In this document: positions 22,571-33,889 of the stretch, in pieces
Numbering within the stretch: the stretch's first letter is position 1
How the letters are laid out: the number at the start of each line of letters is the position of its first letter
Assembly: GCA_973895155.1 (NCBI GenBank)
Contig: OZ316893.1
Span: 24,242,001-24,306,000 of the forward strand
DNA length: 64,000 bases
Source of the DNA: Marsupella aquatica
Taxonomy: Eukaryota > Marchantiophyta
Direction: 5' to 3'
Position numbers and translations under genes: made by a program
The notes under the pieces: generated by a model
What the model saw: only the letters and a program-made list of their open reading frames with translations
What the model was told of the DNA's origin: nothing
The model's database searches: none

Positions 22571-22571
22571 A

Positions 22572-22677
22572 TGTGATGGAGAAATGATAATCACCGTATA
22601 TAGAATGTGGAATGTCATGATACATGATACAGATGTGTCGGTGACCGGTTGGTCCAGTCAACAGGTGGAGTCTAACA
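22572..22677 (-). repeat. Copia LTR (3' LTR of element A)
   Basis: Read on the minus strand it begins TGTTAGACTCCACCTG and ends CTCCATCACA (TG...CA). Directly before it is a purine tract, AAGGGGGAG, the expected polypurine primer site. It is nearly identical to 27645-27761 on the plus strand. About 106 bp, short for an LTR. Confidence 0.85.
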
Positions 22678-23059
22678 CTCCCCCTTGTCTATATAGTGAC
22701 AATTATGTAGACAACATAGACTAGGCCTATCATACCATGCTAATAGAGTATACATGATATGAGTACAAGCGAGGTAGACTGTCTCGTTAAAAAACCTTTA
22801 TCAACTCTAGCTAAATAAAAACTCTACTGGTGTAGCGGAGAAAAAGTCTGAGTGCTAAAGGAAAAAGAGTGCAGCCTAACAGTCCTCGTCGTAATAAATG
22901 TCAATACTAAATAAAATCAGATGCTATAGTAAATCTAGCTTCAACATCTGTCTAAACAATAAGTCGTAAGTATCATGTCAGCAATAGTATCAATCGCCAT
23001 GTCGAGCAGCAGCCTCCACGGTCATCATGCGTCACACGCTCCGCAATCCAATCGCCTGG

Positions 23060-24840
23060 CAGTGTCAGTGATGAACGGCCGGCGATAGTGATTTGGTGAA
23101 GAGATCCGCACAGTTGTTGATCTGCACTTGAAATCTGTAAAATGTTGATCTCTGTTCCATGTAACTCGTGGGTGTAGAAGAACTTTGGAGCTATGTGCTT
23201 CACGCGATCGCCTTTGATGAATCCTTTTGTGATCTGCTATATACATGTTGCGTTATCCTCAAAGATATTAGTAGGCTTCGTTAGTGTTGGTAGGCCGTAT
23301 TTAGTATTGATGTGATTTATAAAAGATCATAACCAAACGGCTTCGTGACTAGCTTCGTGTAGAGCTAAAATCTCTGAGTGATTCAATGAGGTTGCTGTTA
23401 GGGTCTGTTTCACGCTTTTCCAAGAAAAAGTGGTACCCCCTATAGTAAAAACATATCCAGTTTGGGATTTTGCGATGTCAGTGTCGGTAAGGTATCCGGC
23501 GTCCGCATATCCTGTGAGTTTGTGGTTTGCACCAAATGGGTAAAATAACCCGGTATCAGTGGTGCCAAGCAGGTACCTAAATACGTGCTTAACTCCATTC
23601 CAGTGTCTGGCTGTGGGAGTTGCACTGTGCCTAGCTAGTAAGTTAACTGCAAATGCAATATCCGGTCGGGTCTGGTTTGCTAAGTACATTAATGCTCCTA
23701 TCGCGGAAAGATATAGAGTTTCCGGTCCTAATAGTGGTTCGTGTTCTTGCGCTTGCAAAAAACATAGTATTGTTTTCTAATGAACGTACCACCATTGGAG
23801 ACGTTAATGGGTGTGCTAAGTTCATATTGAACTATTATAGGATCTTTTCAGTTTGTGTTGTCTTATGGAGCATCATGCCAGTAGGTAAGATCTCCAATTG
23901 TAAGCCTAAGCAAAAGTTTGTATGGCCAAGGTCTTTCATCTCAAATGTTATTTTGAGACGGGTAATAGTATCTTCTGTAATTTGGGGTGTCCCAAATATG
24001 TTTAAGTCATCGACATAAATAGAAACAATGACATATTCATCATCCACATGTTTAATAAATAAACATAGAGTAATTACATCATGGGAAATACCCATGGAAA
24101 TCATCTCATCGGTGAATCTTTGATGTCATACTCTGCCACTTTGTTTTAGGCCATATAATGCCTTCAACACGCGGATAGCTAGTCCACGGCGAGTATGCCC
24201 TATGGTTGACATAAGGGTGTCATTATGATGAGTTACATGTGTAGATGACACATGAGGTGTAACTTGAGGTGATTGGTTGATAATCTTATGTAAATATGGA
24301 ATATCCGATGTAGCGCCTTGAGCTAGAGCTCGACGACGTTCCTCCAACTCAGGAGGTGATCGCATGTATAGACAAGTGTCTAAAGTTCCATATAGATATG
24401 GAGTCGCGACGTCCAGTTGTCGCATCTTAAGTTTGTGGAAAATGGCAAATCTGATAAGGTATCGGAATGTTGTGCTGTCCATAACCGGTGAGTAAGTTTC
24501 ATCATAATGAATTCCCGGTTGTTGGGTAATCCTTTCCCTACCAGACGTGCTTTATAGCGTACAACCAGGCCTTTATCATTTCTTTTGCGGATGAAGGTCC
24601 ACTTGTAGCCAATGAGGTGTACGTCTCTCGGTGTTGGCTCAACTGGGCCAAAAGTGTGTCTGCTTAGTAGGAAATCTAATTCTCCGTTGATAGCTTTTTG
24701 CCATTTAGGCCAATCTGGTCTATTTTGGCATTCTAAGATGGAGATTGGTTCAGGTGTATTGTCATTGATATGGGTTGCCACCATTAATGCAAAGCATCAT
24801 CTATTGAAGTAGTATTTCTATCCCACATCGCATCGGTGTC
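23060..24840 (-). pseudogene. Ty1/copia reverse transcriptase and RNase H (element A)
   Basis: Reading down from 24840: WDRNTTSIDDAL, PEPISILECQNRPDWPKWQK, IGYKWTFIRKRNDKG and VVRYKARLVGKG (RT start); MRQLDVATPYLYG and LKALYGLKQSGRVW; then IVSIYVDDLNIFG with the catalytic YVDDL near 24006-24020. RNase H follows: LMYLANQTRPDIAFAVNLLA, GYADAGYLTDTDIAKSQTGY and, near 23150, KHIAPKFFYTHEL. At least four frameshifts and an inserted stretch (24230-24340) break it. Reverse transcriptase copies element RNA into DNA; this copy is dead. It is followed by purine tract and LTR at 22677. Confidence 0.9.
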
Positions 24841-24849
24841 CATGGGCAA

Positions 24850-25620
24850 TGACCCCCACACAAATAGCGGTGATTCCCTCCTACACTATAACTGTACCTA
24901 CACCAAAGCATCATTCTACCTAGCCAAAGAATGGACCATTCCTTTGCCTCCGTTTCTGCGCTGGGCGACGTCTCTCCCTAGTCCCCCTAGTGGCCACATC
25001 CTGCTGGGTGGTGTCCAGGCCACCATTGGAGGGCTCAACACCTACACTAGGTGCTCCAATAGTAGAGGCGGTCCCTACACTTCCACTTACCTCAACACCG
25101 GCAGATGGAGCACATGGTACCTCTCCAACTATAGTTGGCTGAGACCCTGCAGGTACACAACCACCACCACCATGTGATGCCCCAGACTATTGAGACCCCT
25201 CTCCGCTAACGTCACCTCCTGAGTGTTGGGATGGCACCCGTCCAGCCAAACCAGATCCATGTTGGGAAGGAACTCCAACACTGCGTGACACCCTAGACTG
25301 TCGGGACCTTGACCCACTGCCGCCTCCTGAGTGTTGCCGTCCACCCAAACCAGATGGATCCTGGGATGGAACACCAGGACCGCATGATGCCCCAGAGCAA
25401 TGAGAACCTGCTCCATCACTACCAAGTCATCCTCGGGACCCTCCAACATTGCCAACATGCATAGACACCTCACACTATCTACTCCGTGCAACTGTTGGGG
25501 CCCTTTGATGACGGACAAGGCAAGGACTAGTCTCCACACTCTCACTCTCATCAGACCCCGCTTCGCCTGGAGATCCCTCCTCCTCATCCTCACTCTCATC
25601 TAAGTCATCCTCCTCCTATA
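24850..25620 (-). other. Gly/Ser-rich repetitive segment upstream of copia RT
   Basis: A degenerate repeat of about 125 bp (units near 25190-25265 and 25320-25390) encodes on the minus strand Gly/Ser-rich text such as VGVPSQHGSGLAGRVPSQ, preceded by an acidic run DESEDEEEGSPGEAG near 25590. It could be an expanded integrase-RT linker of element A or part of an older neighbour. It carries several stops. Confidence 0.4.
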
Positions 25621-25940
25621 CAAGACAACATGTTAGCAACCCTGCTAAATAATGATGTCTTCAAGTGAGGCCAAACATTCAAGAAAGATGTATGAAGGAT
25701 TGTACTCACCAAAGCTAGCTCATCCTCCATGTGTTGCCGTAATGCCCGTGGACCCCTCTTCATTGCAATGTCTCACTCTTCCGGCATCCATGCTCACGCA
25801 ACTACAACATGCAATCACCATCCTCAAAACCCATCCCAATTCAAAACCCACCCCAATCTCACCAGCCACCACCTAGCAAACATTCCCAAACTTGGTAGAA
25901 AAAAGTTTTAACAAACAAACTGAACCAAACCTAATTTAAA

Positions 25941-27520
25941 TTCCGATGGAATTTCCGATTCTCCCAACTATAGACCAGTATCAGACCCCTCCTTTCAAAA
26001 ATTGCATCACAACTACTTCCGATGTAGGATCCAATTCTATGAGTATCGGATGACAATGGGAACCAACAATTAAAAAAGCTAGATTGATTGGCCGAGAGCC
26101 ATTGGGACAGCGATCGAGCAAGGAAGGAGGATCGGGGGATAACATAATGGACCAAGACAACTTCTATGGGCTTTTTTGAAGGAATGGATGCCTCAAGTGA
26201 TCAAGGAAGCAAGTGGAACATTGCAACGAGGAGAAGAGGAAGAAAGAACTTACAAATTCAGCCTTCAAGCGAAACGAGCCACCCTGCCCCATGCTGTGAG
26301 TCACCCTTGGCCTCTCTGCAACTCTTTACAATGCCTTTGTGATGCTGGTTTGGGGATCTCCTAGTTGTGCTGCTACTGTCTCCCATTTTTGTAGTGCTGC
26401 ATGTAGAGGGGCCATGTCCACTTCCCCTCCTTTGGAACAAACGACCTCTGCTAACCTGACTTCTTCTTGCCACTTTCGTATCGCCTGCCAGGCTAAACCC
26501 TAAACTTTGCCTGCCAGGCTCGGACTTTTAGCTCTTCATCAAGCCACGCTGCCCAGAGTTCAAGAAGAATTGAATCTGGGCATCCCTTCTCCTTGATCAC
26601 CTCAGCTTTGCCTGGATCTTGCTTGAGGTATGCTTGCAGCTCGTCTCTCTCATGATTTTGCTGATTGCTTAGATTCACTGATATCCTTTTGTTCAGAAAC
26701 CTGTCATCCAAGAAATGCCCATTTGCAAATCTCTCTTTTACTTGCTCCCTAATGCTGAATTTCTCCCTCTCGGGCTGGGTGCCCCAGTATTGCAAAGGGT
26801 GGAAATTAGACCTTAGAACTTGCAACAATTGAATGCGAAATAGATTGTAGCTTGAAGGCATTGGGGATCCTCCCTTGTTCAAGGCAAGCATAGGTTGCTT
26901 GGCCCTTTCCTCAGCTTTTTGCTTCTCCTCTTGAAGCCATTTCTTCTCTACAACCCTAGCTTCCTTTCTAAGCATTTTCGCTTGCTTCCTTGGAGAGAGG
27001 GCATCCTGTGCAGCTGGCGCTGAAGCCCCTTTCTTCTCCTCTCTCCGCTTCTTCTTCTTCTCTTTCTCTGCCCCAACCCTAGCTGCCCATGCTCGTTCAG
27101 CATCCTCCCTTGCTTTTTGTGGGAGTCATCAATCAAGAGTTGCATTAGCAGCACCACCTTGTCTGCATCCTCTGCCAAAAGTCCAGCCCGCAATTGAAAC
27201 ACCTCCCTCATGAATGGTGTCTGAGAAAAGTTGTGAAGGACCAGCTCCATCCCCACCACCTCCACTCTGCCCTCCGTTTGCCATGGCCTCCCCTCCGGTC
27301 CCCTCTAGCTTTTTTGTTCTCGCTGCAAAACTAAAGAACATGCCAAAATTACCAAGGAAAGAGTCTTGCGATTCATGGCCCGACTATGTTGCCTTCGCAG
27401 TATAGTCGGGCGCAACTTTTCTGGGTGACTTCCATTTCCGATGCTAAAAATATGGGAACTTGTGTTACTTCAAACATCGGACATGGAATGGCAATTTCCC
27501 ATACTTAAGAAATCGGACCC
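25941..27520. mobile_element. Unclassified DNA-transposon-like unit with TTCCGAT subterminal motifs
   Basis: TTCCGAT or its complement occurs at 25941, 25953, 26017 and 26044 on the left, and at about 27436, 27475 and 27511 on the right, with TTTCCCAT at 27494. The coiled-coil gene lies between. The same motifs crowd 38440-38960. Terminal repeats and target duplication were not identified, so the boundaries are only those of the motif clusters. Confidence 0.4.
26250..27287 (-). pseudogene. Unrecognised coiled-coil protein gene, frameshifted
   Basis: It starts MANGGQSGGGGDGAGPSQLF at 27287. A one-base shift near 27215 leads into TPFMREVFQLRAGLLAEDAD, another near 27125 into an Arg/Lys/Glu coiled coil, and then an open 160-codon frame (26975-26493) holding SSYNLFRIQLLQVLRSNFHP, EREKFSIREQVKERFANGHF and CPDSILLELWAAWLDEELKV. 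A further piece may continue to 26258. I know no family with this order. Position between TTCCGAT clusters suggests it belongs to the surrounding element. The regular helical pattern argues it was once a real protein. Confidence 0.45.
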
Positions 27521-27644
27521 CTCTTTGCAAAACATCAAAAACTTACCAAATTTAATTTGCAGCATAGCTTTGATGTGCATTATATTATATGCCTTCAACC
27601 CATTGGCTTATATTAGTTTAGGGTAAAAAAGACATACACTAACA

Positions 27645-27761
27645 TGTTAGACTCCACCTGTAGACCCCACCTGTTGACTGGACCAACCGGTCACCCGACA
27701 CATCTATATGTATCATGACATTCCACATTCTATATACGGTGATTATCATTTCTCCATCACA
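27645..27761 (+). repeat. Copia LTR (5' LTR of element B)
   Basis: It begins TGTTAGACTCCACCTG and ends CTCCATCACA, and is the plus-strand counterpart of 22572-22677 with a 13-bp insertion near its start. Immediately downstream CGTTATCAACAC resembles an initiator-Met tRNA primer-binding site. The gag start at 29009 follows in the same direction. Confidence 0.85.
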
Positions 27762-29008
27762 CGTTATCAACACTTTGTCTCACCAGCGGAGCGGAGAGAA
27801 GAAAACAGCTATGGCAGATTGATCCCTTGAGATAAGGATAGATTTGCCGAGGAGATCATAAGGACCTCGAGAGCAATTTTGGAAAATTGAAAAGACACAA
27901 ACAGAATCAAGAAGAGAAGGAGTGAATATGGATCCGTTCTGAAAACAAGAAGAGAAATTCAGAACTGACAAGGCAAGCAAGGAATTGAGATAGGAAGAGA
28001 CTTAAAGGGGGAATCGATAACTAAGGATTGAAGGCGATCAAGTTTGAGTCACCAGACAGAGCAATTCTCCTGCGTTGCACAATTATGAAGAGCGAACAGT
28101 AAAGCAAGAGGTCAATGAGAATGGAAAACAAATTCAAGTAGAACAATCAAGAAAGGACTCCAAAGGTGCCTAATGCCAAATCAAAAAGCATCGCAAATCA
28201 ATAAGGATAGACCAAGAGAGAAATGATAACACACAAAGATCAGAGAAGTGACCAGAAACGAGGCATCGAGAATCGATAGGGTAAAGATGGAGAGAAGGTC
28301 TTGCGGCAACAGCGCACAATCGATGTTACCTGAAGGATAACACAGCAGCAGCAAAACGACCAGAAGAAAAGGACAACATCGATCTACCTTAAATCTACTC
28401 TCAAAGAAAGCTAGTAAGCAGAGAAGCTATCAAAAAGCAAAGAAGGAATTTTTAAAAGAGAGATTGACAAGGTGATTAGAAAGCTGTACCCAAGGTGATT
28501 GCAAGCGGGGCAACCCAAGGTGATCGCTGATGACATTGAAGTCACATTCATTGAGGAAACACCGAGACAAGTAGCCGACAGACAACGCTAAGTGACATAA
28601 CCGCCAATCCATCTCTAAGTGCAACTTATTTCCAAAGGAACTCAAAATAACAAAGAAAGACTCGCACTTAACCATAACTGCAACCCTAAGTGAACATCTG
28701 GATAACTGCATCACCAATACAAAGGGATCCTAAAATACACGTAATAATGTGCAGTTATACATTTACAAAGGAAACGTAACCAGAAGTGCAAAACCCCAAA
28801 AAGTCATTTTTGCTTACCCCTAATCACAAAAGGCCTTGCAACTTTTGGGCATAACCTCAGCCATCCATTTGCTACCTACTTACTAAGAACCCGCATTAAA
28901 TCTCTCATAAATGTGCCCCTTCAATTCCTATTACCTATGGCTATTACTACATAAGCCCTAATTACCATCCAAAAGAAGCTTAGTACACTAGTGCCATAGT
29001 AACCCTAG
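27762..29008 (+). other. Untranslated leader of copia element B
   Basis: A purine-rich, AGAA-dominated stretch to about 28700 without coding features, then ordinary sequence up to the gag ATG. A minus-strand frame at 28430-28717 shows no motif. Confidence 0.5.
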
Positions 29009-31834
29009 ATGGCCAACCTCGAGAAATTGACTTTCCCAGCTTTAGAAATTGACGGTAACAATTACCTCGAGTGGTCCATGAACCTCAAGGAGAACCTGAC
29101 CTCTTTTATTAACCCTTCTCCCAGCTATAGGGATAGCCCAACCCATACTAGCAAGCAAACCCCAACCAGACCCGTTAACCAAGGCCAATGAATCAAAGGC
29201 CCTAGTATTTCTTCGACGCCATATCCATAGGTTCTTGCAGAGATAGTACATGCACCTCTCCACCCCTCGCGAGCTACATGGACAGCGCTTAAGACCCGAT
29301 TTGACCACCAGACATTGGTCGAACTACCTAGATCACGCCAAGAATGGCTAAACTTACGGGTCCAGGACTTTACATCCATCTCAACCTATAATAGTGAGCT
29401 ATTCAGAATAACCTCAACCCTTGCACTCTGTGGCGAGCCAGTCGCAAACAAGGACTGTCTTGCTAGAAAAAACCTTGTCCACGTTCCACTCTTTGAACGT
29501 GGTACTATCAACCCAGTACCGGAACATGAAGTTCGGACAATACTCAGAGCTCATCGCCCACCTCCTAGTAACAGAAAGGAACCAAGAGCTCCTTTTAGTT
29601 AACTCTAGGAAACGTCCTGTGGGCACGCTAACCCAGGACCACAGAGAGAAACCCATCACATAGACAATGCTGGACCCTCCACATCAAGGCAGGGTACCAA
29701 GCGCGCCAAGAATGGTAATAAGAGAAACACCCTCAACAGGGGGAGTTTCTTCAACCAACGCCCGCAGCGCGGCGCACTTGGACGGGCCTTCAAAGGTCGC
29801 CCAAATGGGTGCCCACAACAACAGAGTTCCCACAACAACTTCACACGCGGCCAAGGACGCGGATGCGGTGGAAGGAGATACCAGAATGACCGCCAAAGCA
29901 ATCGGCCTCAATCTCGACCACAGCAAGAACGACCAAGATGCCACGAATGTGGCATGACCAACCATCTGGCCCGCAGCTGTAGGATTCCACAGTATCTTAG
30001 ATACCTATACCAACAGTCTCTAAAGGATGGCCAAACCTCTAGGGCACCACCCCGTGAGACCCACGGGGCGTTTATGGAATCTAGAGACTTATTTCAAGAT
30101 TTTTCAGACACACATGTGCAACCCGAGGCATATTTAGTGGCGAGTAGCTCCACAACCCCAAACCTAAATAGCCCCAGCACATGCATTATTGATAGCGCGC
30201 TACTCATACTATCCTTCGGTATAGAACTCTTTTCCACAAGATCACACCTTCAAGTAGATCACTGACCACTATCAATGGTCCTAGCCAGATAGAAGAGGGC
30301 TTCAGCCCAGCTTCTATTAGACTTTCGTAGGGTACAAAAATCCAGATAGAATCAGCTATCTTCACCCCGAATGCAACCCATAATCTCCTAAGTTTTAGGG
30401 ATATACGAGCAAATGGACTCCACATCCAGACAGGCGATACAAAAGACCAGGAAATAATCCATTTGGTTGAAAATACCCCTATGGGGGAAATCATTAAAGA
30501 GACTCTTTTCTCGTACCCATGCGGGTTTTATGTAACTCAAATTGAATGTTTGGATAATAATGCACAACCAAGCGAATTGCCTGCGTTTTGGCATGCACGC
30601 CTTGGCCACCCCGGTCAATCCATGCTAAGCAAAATTATTAAGAATTCATGAGGCATTCCAACCAACATACGCCACATTCTAGCTAGCACTCCATGCACTG
30701 CATGCTCACGCGGAAAACTAATAACAAGGCCCACGGCATCAAAATTACCAACCAAGATACCAAAATTCTTGGACATCATACATGCGGATGTTTGCGGGCC
30801 AATTAACTCACCGAGCGGACCATTCCTCTACTTTATGGTACTGATCGATGCATCAACCAAATGGTCAAAGTCAAGTGCAAGCTAGAGGGGTACCAAAGGA
30901 GTCCCCAAGGACTAGCTCAAAAAGGAGAGGGAAAGGACTAGAAATGTCATTAAGATTTAGTTGAGCACACTCCCAAAAAGGTTGGCCACACTTCCAAGCG
31001 ATTGGGGGCATTGCCAACAATGTTGTGCACACTTCCGAAAAGATTGGGCATGCTTCTAGAGTTCCAAAACATTTGGACACACTTCCAAACATTTGGCATG
31101 CATGATCTAACCTTTCAATCTCACCAAAACAATCCTAGCCATTCCATGTAACATTTTGGTCTTTTTGTCCTCTAGTGATTGCTTTTACCAAGGACCTATG
31201 TCCTTTTGGTGGAGAAAATGGAGATCCTTTCAGTACCCCTCTAGCTTGCACTTGACCTCAAATGTGACCCTACTTTCGATGCGGAACATGGTTACATCTT
31301 GGCACAAATCTTGCGCGTGAAGACACAATTTCCTGAACACCCCATTAAGACACTAAGGGTGGACAATGTAGGGGAATTCACATCCAAAACCTTTGACGAC
31401 TTTTGTACATCACTAGGTATTGATGTACAATATCCCGTACCCCACGTGCATTTCCAGAATCAATGGATTAGCTGAAGCTGTCATTAAATAACTTCAGCTA
31501 ATTGCACGCCCACTACTAATGCAGTCGAAACTCCTCGTCTCAGCCTAGGGACATGCCATATTACAGGCTAACGCATTAATTCAATACCGCCCCTCGGCTT
31601 TTAATACTTATAGTCCATACCAAATTGCTAACGATATCAAACCCGATCTATCCCACCTTCGTTCATTTGGATGTCAAGTAATGGTTTCCATTACTCCACC
31701 CAAACGAACCAAGATGGGACCCCAACGACAGTTGGGGATATATATCGGATTCAACTCACCGTCCATAATCCGATATATGGAGCCTACAACAGGCGACATT
31801 TTTAAAGCCAGATTTTTAGATTGCCATTTTTATG
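29009..31834 (+). pseudogene. Ty1/copia gag-protease-integrase (element B)
   Basis: Gag starts MANLEKLTFPALEIDGNNYL at 29009, with SRQEWLNLRVQDFTSISTYN and a frameshift to TFHSLNVVLSTQYRNMKFGQ. Around 29935-29980 is a zinc knuckle CHECGMTNHLARSC. Protease has CIIDSA where D-S/T-G is expected. Integrase begins FWHARLGHPGQSMLSKIIKN with CTACSRGKL (the HHCC finger), then DVCGPINSPSGPFLYFMVLI, is cut by a MITE at 30870, and resumes with SNVTLL, DNVGEFTSKTFDDFC and, near 31620-31830, NTYSPYQIANDIKPDLSHLR and ARFLDCHFYA. It is interrupted again at 31835; its C-terminus reappears at 37815. Several frameshifts and stops make it inactive. Confidence 0.9.
30870..31257. mobile_element. 388-bp MITE inside copia integrase
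   Basis: Perfect 24-bp terminal inverted repeats start GTCAAGTGCAAGCTAGAGGG at 30870 and end at 31256. Five-base duplications TCAAA at 30865-30869 and 31258-31262 flank it; the right end has one extra C. The interior repeats CACACTTCCAA-like words four or five times and has no gene. Dropping it restores the integrase text K-W-S-N-V-T across the site. Confidence 0.9.
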
Positions 31835-32692
31835 CTCGGGGGGTTAACTAAGTGTATATTTTGGGGTACCACGTGCGATCCCGGCCAAATATAAATAGAC
31901 CTATTAAAGATATTTGTAAAGTGCAACCCAAGTTTTATGGACAAATTGTGGTAACCGGGTATGAGTCATCAAAATGTTTTGATAATTGGAAAGTAATTAC
32001 AATTTCTTTAGGAGCTTGAGTTAACACCAAAAGCAGACGAGTTAGGGCCACGGTCTGCCATTAAAGACTTGCAAAGCACAACAGGTCTTGCGTTCAAGAC
32101 TTACAGAAGACAATTGGTCTTGACGGAATAGGAGTCGCGTTTGCTGGTGTGCTATGGATGTTGGATCAATAAGAGAAGCTGCTATTTCTTGTGAGATAGT
32201 GCGCTTCCCAAGGGATTGATGACAATGGTCCTAATCATGATGATGACAATGAAATTGTGCGTTTAGCGCTTCCCAGTGGACTGATGACGGTGGTCCTGAT
32301 CGGGCGGAGAAGTAGGTAATTATTTGGAAGCTATTTCTGGTCTGTGATGAGTACTGATAGGTTTTGCGTAGTTTTCTCTTGACTTTGTAGTTTGATTCAA
32401 TGTGGGTTGTATCAGCTAGCCGTTGTTTGAGTTGTCTAGACTTTTCTTTCCAACTGAATTATCATGTGTAACTTTTGTTGTCTCGTGATCAACTTTGAAA
32501 CTCGTAGAAGGGCCACTGAGCATGAATACGACATCAATTGTCGTTACATATGAAAGAGTGAATCTCTTTGGCTCGGGATCGTTTCTTGAATTCTTGATCT
32601 TTGGAGCTCGTTAATGATCCATGCCTTGCCTTCCTTTGCATCAATCTGCTCTAGAGCTTGCTCGCTGATTAGGAGACAGACGATGGAGGATC

Positions 32693-33884
32693 ATGGATTT
32701 ATTCCCCAATTTATTTCCTGAATTCCAGACGAGTCTGCCACCTATAGACGACAAAATCGATGGTGAGCTTGAAGAGTTCAACTTGCAGTTATTCATGTTC
32801 ATGACAATGGCAATGCAGGCGTACTTGATACTCCTCGATTGTTTTCAACCAATAGAGCTTTCGATTGAAAGTCAGGTGACAGTGAATCCTGCAAGGCCAA
32901 TTGACGACCTCTTGTCCAAGTATGCAGCAACGCCACAACTATTCAAGGACTTAAGCAATTTCACTCTCGAAGAATTTCATGAGCTCTGTACATTGGTTTG
33001 TTCGACTATTGAGTCAAATGCAAGATCGACAGGCCAAGGCCATAAGCTTAAGGGTAGGCCTTGCAAAGCTTCACCTGAGCAAAGATTGTTCAGTTTCATT
33101 TTGTATATGAAACATGACAACACAATTTACCTGGATGCTGCACGTTGGAATTGGGAAAAATCTTCTGTGTGTGATGATGCAATTTATGTTGCATCTTGTG
33201 TCAATGAAGCCATAGCAAATGAGATCCGCTGGCCTACTATTGAGGAGAGAATAGAGCTAGGCCAGGTCATTACAAATTTTCCAGGGTGTATTGGTTTTGT
33301 GGATGGAACTCTTTGCAAGATTTGGAGGCCTTTTGAGAATGCAAACCACAGCAAATGGTTTCAAGGTCAAAAAAAAATGTATTGCTTGAATTCTACAGTC
33401 TTGGTAGACCATAATGGTTTGTTCATTTATGTAGACCCAGGATATCCTAGGAGTTTTCATGATGTTACTATTTTGAAGGACTCTAACTTGGGTGGAGCAA
33501 AATTGACTACATTTGTTTGCCAACCAGCCAGGGTACTCAAAATTTGTCTTAGGTGATCAGGGGTACACCAGCATGGAGAAGTTCATAATGAGAAGTTTCA
33601 GCAAGGTTGAAATCAGGGCTATGGGTTTAGATCAAAGCCTGGTGAAAGTTTTCAACAAAATGCGTGCTGGATACAGGGTGCAGGTGGAGTGGGGTATTGG
33701 TGGGATGAAGCAGAAGTGGCGGAGGCTAATGAAACAATTTGACCTAGTTAAGCCAAAGTTCAACATAACTTTCAAGGCGGCTGCTCTTCTCACCAATTTT
33801 CTCCACAGGAGAAGGAGAGACATGCATGTGGAGATTGCAGGGCCACGAGTCAGGGGAGATTGGGGGTGGGTAGGAGATTATTGA
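32693..33884 (+). pseudogene. PIF/Harbinger DDE transposase (DDE_Tnp_4), one frameshift
   Basis: Frame one, 32693-33556, has an N-terminal helical region (LEEFHELCTL), then the catalytic core with GFVDGTLCKIWRP (Asp at codon 204) and SFHDVTILKDS (Asp at codon 257). A one-base shift at about 33513-33540 leads into the frame ending at 33884, with QPGYSKFVLGDQGYTSMEKF, the catalytic Glu in VEWGIGGMKQKW (33687-33689) and an Arg-rich tail. D, D, E and their neighbours fit the IS5/PIF superfamily, and the length (~395 residues) is usual. It would cleave the element ends together with the partner protein encoded at 37389-35901. Apart from the single shift there are no stops, so decay is recent. A spliced gap is unlikely because the overlap leaves no room for an intron. 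Confidence 0.88.
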
Positions 33885-33889
33885 TGCGA

